The notes under the pieces are model-generated. The model saw only the letters and a list, made by a program, of their open reading frames with translations. It searched no databases and was not told the origin of the DNA. Shown here piece after piece: positions 1 to 6,979 of a DNA stretch of 64,000 nucleotides. The stretch's first letter is position 1. Every line of letters starts with the position of its first letter. The stretch is from contig JAZQLC010000012.1 in the NCBI GenBank assembly GCA_045542485.1, positions 6,824 to 70,823 on the forward strand, in the 5' to 3' direction. The DNA is from SIG575 sp045542485. Lineage in GTDB: Bacteria; Bacillota; Clostridia; Oscillospirales; Acutalibacteraceae. The position numbers and the translations under genes were made by a program.

Positions 1-478
1 TTTGACGAGTGTTCTTTTTCATAACGACAGCTGCTTCTGAACTTGATAATTCATCGAAATAGATTAACCACAGAACCTGCCTGTAGTCTGCGTTCAATTT
101 TTTCAACGCTCTATGAATAATTATCTTTTGTTCCTCAATGATATAGAGCCTCTCCAAATCATGTTCGTCTTGAATATAATTTTCTAAATCATCAAAAGGT
201 ACATCCGACTGTTTTGCATTATGTCGGAGATAATCAATCGCCACATTTCGCCCAATGGTATAGAGCCAGGTTTTGAACGAGTATTTAGCATTGAACCTTG
301 GTTTTTTTGTTATAATCTTAAACAGGGTTTCTTCCATCAACTCTTCAGCAACCGATATGTTATTAACAATACCATTAAGATAAAGTATCAGTCCGTCTTT
401 GTAATCTCTTACGATTTCCGTTAAGGCTTCGTCATCACCATCAAGAAAACGGCGGTAGCTACTTGCACCGTTATCCAT
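1..478 (-). CDS. Sigma-70 family RNA polymerase sigma factor, partial (C-terminus off the left edge)
   Basis: Reading leftward from an ATG at 478, the frame stays open for 159 codons to the window edge. The protein starts MDNGASSYRRFLDGDDEALTE and shows sigma region 2 features: an acidic N-terminal helix, then KTWLYTIGRNVAIDYLR, the usual region 2.3/2.4 aromatic and basic pattern. A region 4 HTH start (YRQVLWLIYFDELSSSEAAV) lies near the edge. A good ribosome site (AAAGGAG, 486-492) lies 7 nt before the start. It resembles the short ECF-like sigma factors carried by conjugative elements and housekeeping loci of Clostridia. It is probably cytoplasmic and redirects core RNA polymerase; its regulon cannot be inferred. 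It is the left-most member of an AT-rich accessory block. Confidence 0.8.
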   Translation of the reverse strand, partial: MDNGASSYRRFLDGDDEALTEIVRDYKDGLILYLNGIVNNISVAEELMEETLFKIITKKPRFNAKYSFKTWLYTIGRNVAIDYLRHNAKQSDVPFDDLENYIQDEHDLERLYIIEEQKIIIHRALKKLNADYRQVLWLIYFDELSSSEAAVVMKKNTRQ

Positions 479-557
479 TGATTTACTCCTTTCCGAAAGG
501 TAATTATTTGCCCCTTTCACTTATTAAACGGATGAACTTGAAAAAAGTCTCATTTAT

Positions 558-585
558 ATTATAATGATTTTTTGAAATTAATCAA
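558..585 (-). promoter_or_regulatory. Candidate sigma-A promoter for the partial sigma factor
   Basis: Read on the minus strand, TTGATT (580-585) and TATAAT (558-563) are 16 bp apart and point at the ATG at 478. The -35 box overlaps the T-run of the tnpV terminator, so the two genes are tightly packed. Confidence 0.5.
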
Positions 586-620
586 AAATACGGTGACTAA
601 GATTTTAAATCTGTCACCGC
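583..620 (-). terminator. Terminator after tnpV
   Basis: CGGTGAC (591-597) pairs with GTCACCG (613-619), with an inner AGATTT/AAATCT pairing. On the minus strand the stem is followed by TATTTTTG. Confidence 0.65.
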
Positions 621-627
621 ATATGTT

Positions 628-993
628 TTAGTTATGAATTAAGTCGTTAATTACAATTTCTTTTGCTCTTTGCTGAATATTATTCATTCTTTGCACCCAT
701 TTCAATTGGTTATGTTCTTTTAATTCTTCGGTTATGTCTTCAGCTTTTTTCATCTGCTCAATAAAAGTATCAAACATATTCCTTGCCTGCTTTTCAACTT
801 CGGCACAGTGCTGATAAAGCTTACCTTGTATAAGAAGCGAGTTGAATAGCACAGTCTTATGCTTTTCAAGATAGGCCTTGTGCATCAAGCCCCATTTACC
901 AAGCCTAATATTTGCTTCTTCGGGTGGTAATACGAGATTCGGAATGAGATAATCACCGACATTGCGATAACTGATAGAATTTTTGTTTGACAT
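628..993 (-). CDS. tnpV: TnpV-type transposon-encoded protein
   Basis: A 121-residue protein with the pattern I know from the TnpV family of Tn4451/Tn4453-like and related gut Firmicutes elements: an early VGDYLIPNLVLPPEE block, then GKWGLMHKAYLEKHK, and a C-terminal block ending RAKEIVINDLI. Its biochemical role in the family is not established. A strong AGGAGG site lies 7 nt before the ATG, but it sits inside a long inverted repeat (997-1046) that could hide it. The gene is the clearest sign that this left block belongs to a transposon or its remains. No recombinase partner is visible in the window at this end. Family assignment is recognition of sequence style rather than an alignment. Confidence 0.8.
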   Translation of the reverse strand: MSNKNSISYRNVGDYLIPNLVLPPEEANIRLGKWGLMHKAYLEKHKTVLFNSLLIQGKLYQHCAEVEKQARNMFDTFIEQMKKAEDITEELKEHNQLKWVQRMNNIQQRAKEIVINDLIHN

Positions 994-996
994 AGT

Positions 997-1046
997 AAAG
1001 CCTCCTTTAATTTTGTAACTTCATTGTACAAATTAAAGGAGGCTTT
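997..1046. repeat. Long inverted repeat covering the tnpV ribosome site
   Basis: Arms 997-1017 and 1027-1046 are complementary apart from one unpaired base, with a 9-nt loop (1018-1026). Each arm carries AAAGGAGG, so each strand has a ribosome site: the minus copy serves tnpV and the plus copy precedes a 29-codon ORF. In RNA the hairpin would sequester the site; in DNA it could be an operator or element end. Confidence 0.8.
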
Positions 1047-1051
1047 GTCGA

Positions 1052-1141
1052 ATGTGTGGATTGATAAATAATATAAATGAGTCGAAAAGCAAGCGTTTTT
1101 GTCGAAAAAACAAACATTTTTGTAATGTTTATTGTAGTTGA
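1052..1141 (+). CDS. Possible 29-residue leader peptide
   Basis: ATG at 1052 follows an AAAGGAGG site (1035-1042) by 9 nt and is open to TGA at 1139-1141. The product is basic and contains four cysteines besides many Lys/Asn residues. It ends just before the SIR2 gene promoter. The good ribosome site and placement opposite tnpV are the only support. It could equally be chance coding in an AT-rich spacer. Confidence 0.3.
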   Translation: MCGLINNINESKSKRFCRKNKHFCNVYCS

Positions 1142-1182
1142 TTGTTATGAGGAATATAGTAAATATGTATAATTATGCCACA

Positions 1183-1211
1183 TTGAAACGAATGTACAGA
1201 TATGCTATAAT
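1183..1211 (+). promoter_or_regulatory. Sigma-A promoter of the SIR2 gene
   Basis: TTGAAA (1183-1188), 17 bp, TATAAT (1206-1211) with an extended TGC before the -10. Transcription would begin near 1218. This rules out any upstream start codon for the SIR2 protein and supports ATG 1270. Confidence 0.8.
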
Positions 1212-1269
1212 ACTAGTTAATATTGTATGCACATTTTTAGCAAGTAACTTGCTGCTAAGGAGGAATACC

Positions 1270-4200
1270 ATGAGTGTAATATCAAGAGTTAATCCGGAAA
1301 TATTAGAACACATAAAAGAAATAGCGAATAAGATGAAAAATCATCGTGCGGCTGTTATGGTTGGTGCAGGATTTAGTAAAAATGCAGAAGCTATATTGCA
1401 GACTGACAAAAAGTTTTTGGATTGGAATGGGCTTGGTGATGTATTTTATCATAAAACCCACGGGAAAGAACCTGGAAGTGATGCGCAGTATTTAAATGTT
1501 TTAAAACTTGCTGAAGAAGTTGAAGCAGCCTATGGAAGAACAGTTCTTAATCAATTGATAAAAGACAGTTTGCCCGATTTAGAATATGCTCCATCTGTTT
1601 TACACAGGAAACTTTTAAGCTTAGATTGGAAAGACGTATTTACTACAAATTACGATACTCTTCTTGAAAGAACATTAGAGCAAATTACAGACAAGCACTA
1701 TGATGTTATCCTGAACAAAGAAGACCTGATTTATTCTGCTGAACCTCGTATAATAAAACTTCACGGTAGTTTTCCTTCAACATTTCCGTTTGTGATTACA
1801 GAAGAAGATTATAGGCAGTACCCTAAAAAATCTGCTATTTTTGTTAATACGGTTCAGCAAACGCTGATTGAAAATGTACTGTGTTTAGTTGGATTCTCTG
1901 GTGACGACCCCAACTTTTTACAATGGATCGGATGGATTCGGGACAATATTGGTAAGGATTTAGCCTCTAAAATTTATCTTGTTGGTGTATTTAATTTTTC
2001 TACAGCTCAACTTAATTTGCTTCATAATAGAAACATTATTGTTTTAAATATGAAAAACAGCGAAGGGGTTGAAGGATATCAATCTGGTTTGGAGTTGTTC
2101 TTTGACACATTATCTGAATTGACCCAGAACGAGGATGTTGATAAATGGCCGTTAGACAAATTACATCACAACATCTCATTCACCGATAGTGATGTAACAG
2201 ATAAAGTAAAAGTTGTAATAAAAGAATGGGAGGAATCTCGAAAAAATTATCCAGGTTGGTATATACTTCCATATTACAATAGAAAGCAATTGATGATAAA
2301 AACTGAATCATGTGACCATACATTTTATCATATAAACAAAGAAAACCTCTCGCCCAAAATTGCTTTTGATTTTTTATATGAATACAATTGGCGCATGAAT
2401 AAAAACTTACTTCCAATAGAAAAGAGTAATATTAGTATTTATGAAAAAGTGTTAGCAAAGACAAATCCTTTTGTGGATACATTTACACTGAGTGAAAACG
2501 ATATCAAATATACTAAGGAAAATGAAGATTGGTATGCTGTATGTCAAAAATGGATTGATATCTATATAGACATTATGAGAGCATATAGGGAAAACGGGTA
2601 TTTTGACAAGTTTGAAATAGCTTTCACTAATTTAAATTCTATTTCTGTTTCATTAACATCTGAACAAAAAGCAAAAATTAATTGTGAAAAGGTTCGAAAA
2701 CTTTTATTTGAATTGAATATTAAAGATGCAAAAACGGCTTTGAGCGAATGGCCAAAAGATGTTTCTTTACCAGCATACGAAATGCAAAAAGCGGGTCTTT
2801 TTATGGAGCTGGGCGATGTTGCTCAGGCTTATAAAATATTGGTAGATGAATTAAATTATGTACGAAAAGGGCCAAATAAAGAAATTAATCATTTTAAAAT
2901 TACTATTGAAGCTTATTTAGTCTTGTTAGCAAGATATGCAAAACAATCTGTTGATTTTATGCAAGGAAAAATTGAAGAGAAACCGGAAGTGAAATATAAC
3001 GGAAGTTTTGATGCATACGCAGAAATCAGATTATTTGAAGCATTGTTAAAGGAACAAGCACCAAAAGAATATGAAAAAGAAGAATATGATTTAAATCGTA
3101 TTACCCGAACTATAACAAGTTCAAATACAAGCTATAAAGAAGCATTTCAATTTGTTAGATTTTTTGAAGAAATCGGAAGCCCGTTTAATTGCAATCATAT
3201 TGTTTCTTCAAAAGAAGCCTGTTCTGAGGCTATTAGACGAATTAATCCTTTTTCTCCGGTTTGGGCGTTAATACTTCAAATTAAAAATAATGACGGAAAA
3301 AATGAGGACAAAATTTGGTCAAGAGAAATAATTTCTGAAATGACAAATGAAGAAATTGAGAATTATGCACAACTTTGTATTTCTTCAATAAAAAACAATT
3401 TGGAATATATAGAAAATGGTAACAGTTGGCGTGAATCTAACTTTCAATTAAGCATTGCATCTATTATGCCAGAGATTTTATCGCGTCTGTGTTCACGAAT
3501 GTCAAAAGATACTCAAATAAAAACGTTAGAGTTGCTTGATATGATATATCGCTCTGATAAAACCGAAAATTTCAAAAATATTAAACATTTAGCTAAACGT
3601 CTTATATCTTCAATGAGTGAAAAAACAAAAGTTGATAATTTTGGTGCACTTATGAAAACGTATCTGTATGAACCAGCATCAGAAGTGGCTAAATTGGATT
3701 TTGCAGATATTTTTGAATCTTTCAGTTATCAAGAAAGAAGTCAAGACAAATATAAAAATATAAATCTTGATGAACACCTTACTGATATATTATTGCAGTT
3801 GTTGGATAAAGAAAATGGACGCGATGTTGCACTTTCAAGACTTGTTCATTTATATAATTTTGGATTGATGTCCGATGATGACATAAAATCTTTTGAAAAA
3901 AATATATGGTCAAAATTAGACAAAAACGGTTTACCCCAAATTCCCAAAATATATCTTAAAAATTATATTTTAAGTTTACCAACACCAGATAATGTTGACT
4001 CTAGAGCATTATTGAAAAAATATATTCTTGATTTGAGTATTCCAAAAAAACAAAGAGGTGTTACTGTTGGCTCTATGTATGACATGCCGTTGTTTTTTAT
4101 GGAATTAAAATACTGCACTTACTCTGTTGATAATTCTAAAGGTATAAAGTGGAGTAGTGAGGATATAATCAGTATTGTCAAGAAGATTTCAGAAACTTGG

Positions 4201-4917
4201 AAAAATGACAAAACAGTTCTATTGAGTTACGATGACTCGGATTTTAGACGTAAAGAAATTTCAGATGAATTATTTGAAAAATACAAAAATGTGGATAATA
4301 TACTTGCTCAAGTGTTAATTTCAAATGATTCAGAAATTAAAGAAAAAGAATTGATACAAAAACTTGCTACGGAATTTGAGTCATTTAACATTCCCTGTAT
4401 CCAATTGAGAATCCTTCTTAATGATGATGCTGAGGCATTTGATGAGATATATGTCGATATTTGTGGAACAAACAAAGATAAGATTTACGCGGCTTGCAAT
4501 GCAATTTATACATTGATGAGTTTAAAAAAATCAGAATACACAGATTCTTGTTTAAATTTATTGAGAAAAGTTTCTTTCAATATCAGAGTTCGAAGAAAAC
4601 AAGGCTTAATATCAGTTATATACTTAATGCACAATCTGATATATAGTGGTCTACTACCAAATGATAAAACCATACTTGATAATATATTGTTTGGATTAGA
4701 TTGTTTATTGGAAGAATCAAAATTATCAAATAACTATTTGGAATGTTCAGTCAACCAGTGCATTGGATTGCGTGCCGCAGCAACCAACCTTGCTTATATT
4801 TTATATGAGAATAATAAGGATAAACCCGACATTTGTTCAAAATTAGAAAAGTGGAAGGATTTAAGCAAAGACTTAACTGAATTTTCAGAAGTTAGAAACA
4901 AGTGGTGTGACCTATAA
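1270..4917 (+). CDS. SIR2-domain protein, probable defence-associated sirtuin (DSR-like NADase)
   Basis: 1215 residues. The start is ATG 1270, with AAGGAGG at 1257-1263 and the promoter at 1183-1211; an in-frame TTG at 1138 lies upstream of that promoter. The N-terminal ~290 residues form a SIR2-like domain: nucleotide loop VGAGFS (31-36), TTNYDT (125-130, Asn127) and KLHGS (163-167, His165), the Asn/His pair that in DSR-type sirtuins is needed for NAD+ destruction. A GFSGDDPNF block follows. Residues ~300-1215 have no catalytic motif I recognise and look like all-helical repeats, as in DSR2, where this part senses phage proteins. Known family role: abortive anti-phage defence by NAD+ depletion. 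Composition is much more AT-rich than the genes right of 5032. It is a lone gene here, not part of a visible multi-gene system. The exact DSR subtype is uncertain. Confidence 0.85.
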   Translation: MSVISRVNPEILEHIKEIANKMKNHRAAVMVGAGFSKNAEAILQTDKKFLDWNGLGDVFYHKTHGKEPGSDAQYLNVLKLAEEVEAAYGRTVLNQLIKDSLPDLEYAPSVLHRKLLSLDWKDVFTTNYDTLLERTLEQITDKHYDVILNKEDLIYSAEPRIIKLHGSFPSTFPFVITEEDYRQYPKKSAIFVNTVQQTLIENVLCLVGFSGDDPNFLQWIGWIRDNIGKDLASKIYLVGVFNFSTAQLNLLHNRNIIVLNMKNSEGVEGYQSGLELFFDTLSELTQNEDVDKWPLDKLHHNISFTDSDVTDKVKVVIKEWEESRKNYPGWYILPYYNRKQLMIKTESCDHTFYHINKENLSPKIAFDFLYEYNWRMNKNLLPIEKSNISIYEKVLAKTNPFVDTFTLSENDIKYTKENEDWYAVCQKWIDIYIDIMRAYRENGYFDKFEIAFTNLNSISVSLTSEQKAKINCEKVRKLLFELNIKDAKTALSEWPKDVSLPAYEMQKAGLFMELGDVAQAYKILVDELNYVRKGPNKEINHFKITIEAYLVLLARYAKQSVDFMQGKIEEKPEVKYNGSFDAYAEIRLFEALLKEQAPKEYEKEEYDLNRITRTITSSNTSYKEAFQFVRFFEEIGSPFNCNHIVSSKEACSEAIRRINPFSPVWALILQIKNNDGKNEDKIWSREIISEMTNEEIENYAQLCISSIKNNLEYIENGNSWRESNFQLSIASIMPEILSRLCSRMSKDTQIKTLELLDMIYRSDKTENFKNIKHLAKRLISSMSEKTKVDNFGALMKTYLYEPASEVAKLDFADIFESFSYQERSQDKYKNINLDEHLTDILLQLLDKENGRDVALSRLVHLYNFGLMSDDDIKSFEKNIWSKLDKNGLPQIPKIYLKNYILSLPTPDNVDSRALLKKYILDLSIPKKQRGVTVGSMYDMPLFFMELKYCTYSVDNSKGIKWSSEDIISIVKKISETWKNDKTVLLSYDDSDFRRKEISDELFEKYKNVDNILAQVLISNDSEIKEKELIQKLATEFESFNIPCIQLRILLNDDAEAFDEIYVDICGTNKDKIYAACNAIYTLMSLKKSEYTDSCLNLLRKVSFNIRVRRKQGLISVIYLMHNLIYSGLLPNDKTILDNILFGLDCLLEESKLSNNYLECSVNQCIGLRAAATNLAYILYENNKDKPDICSKLEKWKDLSKDLTEFSEVRNKWCDL

Positions 4918-4925
4918 ACACAAGA

Positions 4926-4961
4926 AAAGGGACTGTTGTATAACAATGGTCCCTTTCTTTA
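4926..4961 (+). terminator. Terminator after the SIR2 gene
   Basis: AAAGGGAC pairs with GTCCCTTT around an inner TGTT/AACA stem, followed by CTTT. It starts 8 nt past the stop codon. Confidence 0.75.
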
Positions 4962-4977
4962 GTTATTCAATTAAAAC

Positions 4978-5026
4978 AAAAAATCCGAACCCTTTTCCTA
5001 TTGGGAAAATTTGGTTCGGATTTTTC
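4978..5026 (-). terminator. Terminator of tRNA-Leu (works on both strands)
   Basis: AAAAATCCGAAC pairs with GTTCGGATTTTT around a 20-nt partly paired middle. The minus-strand T-run follows the tRNA 3' end directly. Confidence 0.75.
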
Positions 5027-5031
5027 TGGTT

Positions 5032-5115
5032 TGGTGCGAGAGACGGGACTTGAACCCGTACGGGATTACCACACGCCCCTCAAACGTGCGCGTCTGCCGA
5101 TTCCGCCACTCTCGC
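5032..5115 (-). tRNA. tRNA-Leu(GAG)
   Basis: An 84-nt class II tRNA with encoded CCA (5032-5034), acceptor stem GCGAGAG/CTCTCGC, a T-loop of GGTTCAAGTCC type, a long variable arm, and anticodon loop TTGAGGG giving GAG. The anticodon stem CACGT/GCGTG pairs fully with one G-U. Its 3' end faces the accessory block at 1-4975, the side where tRNA-targeting integrases insert. Confidence 0.95.
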
Positions 5116-5127
5116 TCGACGAGAGAT

Positions 5128-5156
5128 ATTATAGCAGAGTATAACTCGTTTGTCAA
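5128..5156 (-). promoter_or_regulatory. Promoter of tRNA-Leu
   Basis: On the minus strand: TTGACA (5151-5156), 17 bp, TATAAT (5128-5133), both perfect consensus, 12 bp before the tRNA 5' end. Confidence 0.9.
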
Positions 5157-5214
5157 CACTTTTTTATAATTTTTTTTAAAATTTTTTATTCGTTTCCGAA
5201 AATGGTTTTTTCGG

Positions 5215-5251
5215 CAAAAAAACCTGCCTGATTTTGTGTGTCAGGCAGGTT
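5215..5251 (-). terminator. Terminator of the degV gene
   Basis: AACCTGCCTGA (5221-5231) pairs with TCAGGCAGGTT (5241-5251). The minus strand continues with a run of T. Confidence 0.85.
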
Positions 5252-5267
5252 GCGTTTGTAATTATTT

Positions 5268-6155
5268 TTAGTTTTCTCTTTCGCTGCCCCAGAAGAAGAG
5301 AGCTACTGTGCCGGGGCCTGTGTGAGAGCCGATTGTTGTGCCGACACTGAAAATTTCCACCTTACCGTTAAGTTTGGGGAAACGCTCCTCAATCAGGTCT
5401 GCAACTGCTCGTGCATCTTCGTAACAAGCTGCATTTGAAATGTAGCATTTGCCGTTGTAGTCAAGACCACCGTCTGCAAACTGCTCCATCTTGTTGACGA
5501 TTTCCACAATAACGCGTTTCTTTTCTCTTACCTTGAAACGGGGAACGAGGTGTCCTGCGTTGTCCATATCAAGAAGGGGACAGATTTTGAGGACTGTTCC
5601 GAACCAGCCTGAAACCTTTGAAACTCTGCCGCCTTTTACGAAGAAAGTAAGGTCTGTGGAAAAGAACCAGTGGTGAAGCTTGAGTCTGTTGTTTTCAGCC
5701 CAGTCTTTAAGAGAGTCGATATCCATTCCCTCATCACGCAGGTCAGCGAGTTTATCCATAATAAGACCGTAGCCTGATGATGCACCGAGAGAGTCCACGA
5801 TATAGATTTTTCTGTCAGGATATTTTTCCTGCAATTCTTCTTTTGCGATTCTTGCAGAGTTGAATGTGCCTGAAAGACCGCTTGAAAGTGTAACGTGAAG
5901 AATATCTTTGCCTTCTTCGAGGAAAGGTGTGAAATATTCGATGTATTCGTCAACATTGACCTGAGATGTTGCAGTTTCTGCACCGTCTGTCATCGCTTTG
6001 TAGAATTCGTCAAAGGGGATTGTTTTGCCCAGATCATCGGGATACTGCTTTCCGTCGAGAGAGAAGTGGAAGCAGATATAGTTTATATTTCTTGCCTTGA
6101 AATGCTCTTCTGTAAGGTCGGCTGTTGAACAACAACTGAGAATATAGTCTGCCAT
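5268..6155 (-). CDS. DegV family fatty-acid-binding protein (FakB-like)
   Basis: 295 residues, the usual DegV length. It shows the N-terminal SCCSTADLT block (the family's S-T-x-D-L lipid-site motif), TLSSGLSGTFNSA in the middle, the GGRVSK turn, and a C-terminal GTTIGSHTGPGT loop that closes over the ligand. DegV/FakB proteins bind a fatty acid and present it to a kinase (FakA) for phospholipid synthesis. No fakA-like gene is adjacent, so the partner must lie elsewhere. The start is set by AGGAGG 9 nt before ATG 6155. It is divergent from the TetR gene, with 156 bp between. Cytoplasmic. Confidence 0.93.
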   Translation of the reverse strand: MADYILSCCSTADLTEEHFKARNINYICFHFSLDGKQYPDDLGKTIPFDEFYKAMTDGAETATSQVNVDEYIEYFTPFLEEGKDILHVTLSSGLSGTFNSARIAKEELQEKYPDRKIYIVDSLGASSGYGLIMDKLADLRDEGMDIDSLKDWAENNRLKLHHWFFSTDLTFFVKGGRVSKVSGWFGTVLKICPLLDMDNAGHLVPRFKVREKKRVIVEIVNKMEQFADGGLDYNGKCYISNAACYEDARAVADLIEERFPKLNGKVEIFSVGTTIGSHTGPGTVALFFWGSEREN

Positions 6156-6197
6156 GGAATTTTACCTCCTGTTTGTACAAAATCAATGTGCCGATTC

Positions 6198-6226
6198 TTG
6201 ACATAAACATCTGCACTTGATATAAT
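6198..6226 (+). promoter_or_regulatory. Promoter of the TetR-family gene
   Basis: TTGACA (6198-6203), 17 bp, TATAAT (6221-6226). Transcription would start near 6233, leaving an ~80-nt leader that contains the palindrome at 6270-6293. Confidence 0.8.
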
Positions 6227-6269
6227 ATTATACGGCAATATGTGAACACAAACAAATACATAATTTTTA

Positions 6270-6293
6270 TTTTGTATAATTATTTATACAAAA
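6270..6293. promoter_or_regulatory. Candidate TetR-family operator (perfect 10+4+10 palindrome)
   Basis: TTTTGTATAA (6270-6279), 4-nt centre, TTATACAAAA (6284-6293). It lies between the promoter and the ATG of the TetR-family gene, where autorepression would be expected. Confidence 0.6.
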
Positions 6294-6311
6294 ATGGAGA
6301 ATGATTAAAGG

Positions 6312-6899
6312 ATGAACGAAGACAAAAGAATAATTAAGACGAAGAAGAATCTGAAGAGCACGTTGCTTGAACTTCTTAATGAAAAAAACTTTGAACAGAT
6401 TACGGTAAAAGAAATCTGTGAAAGGTCGTCTACAAGCAGAATCACATTTTACACTCATTATGCAGACAAATATGAGCTTCTTGATTCGATTTTTCAGGAG
6501 TATCTCGCTTCAGCCAGAAACGAATATGCCGAGCTCAACAAAACGAATAATCCTGAGAAGGACCCTATCAGAAACTACTGCAATCTTCTTGAAAGCATCC
6601 TCAATCTGTGTCTGTGCAGGATTCCGTTCCTCAACAAAACATTTCCCAGTGACGGCTCATATATCAATACATCGTTTTATCATTATCTTTACAAATATGT
6701 TGAACACCGCGTTGAAAGGGAAAGCGCATATCTTGACTACAAATATTCAATCGGTCAGATAGCATCCTTCCTTACATACGGTTTCTGGGGCTTCATAACA
6801 AAATGCAAGGAAGAGTCTGTTCCCGTTGAAACGGCGAAAACCGAGGCCAGGGAACTGCTTCTTTCACTTTTGCAGAATAATGTCATAGCGAAAAAATAA
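6312..6899 (+). CDS. TetR/AcrR-family transcriptional regulator
   Basis: 195 residues. The N-terminal helix-turn-helix spans about 10-55: KSTLLELLNEKNFEQITVKE, then CERSSTSRITFYTHYADKYEL, the standard TetR recognition helix with FYxHYxxKxEL. The C-terminal ~130 residues are helical and match the ligand/dimer part of the TetR_C_8-type group common in Clostridia. The ATG at 6312 is preceded by GGAG (6296-6299) at long spacing and AAAGG directly before it, so translation may be weak. It sits directly before a GPH symporter and a GH31 glycosidase, which it likely controls; the palindrome at 6270-6293 suggests autoregulation. The ligand is unknown. Confidence 0.9.
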   Translation: MNEDKRIIKTKKNLKSTLLELLNEKNFEQITVKEICERSSTSRITFYTHYADKYELLDSIFQEYLASARNEYAELNKTNNPEKDPIRNYCNLLESILNLCLCRIPFLNKTFPSDGSYINTSFYHYLYKYVEHRVERESAYLDYKYSIGQIASFLTYGFWGFITKCKEESVPVETAKTEARELLLSLLQNNVIAKK

Positions 6900-6912
6900 T
6901 TTTATAAAAATG

Positions 6913-6941
6913 TTGTAATACATTCGTTTTTGTGTTATATT
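6913..6941 (+). promoter_or_regulatory. Promoter of the GPH symporter gene
   Basis: TTGTAA (6913-6918), 17 bp, TATATT (6936-6941), 39 bp before ATG 6980. It falls inside a possible longer reading frame from 6932, which argues for the later start. Confidence 0.6.
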
Positions 6942-6979
6942 ATTTGGTGTTGTTTATTAATTTATTCAGGAGGATAAAG

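Noticed and set aside
221..424. 67-codon frame on the plus strand
   Set aside because: Antisense to the sigma factor gene, no ribosome site, no recognisable motifs.
1138..1269. N-terminal extension of the SIR2 protein from a TTG at 1138
   Set aside because: It runs through a consensus promoter (1183-1211) and has no ribosome site, while ATG 1270 has AAGGAGG at ideal spacing.
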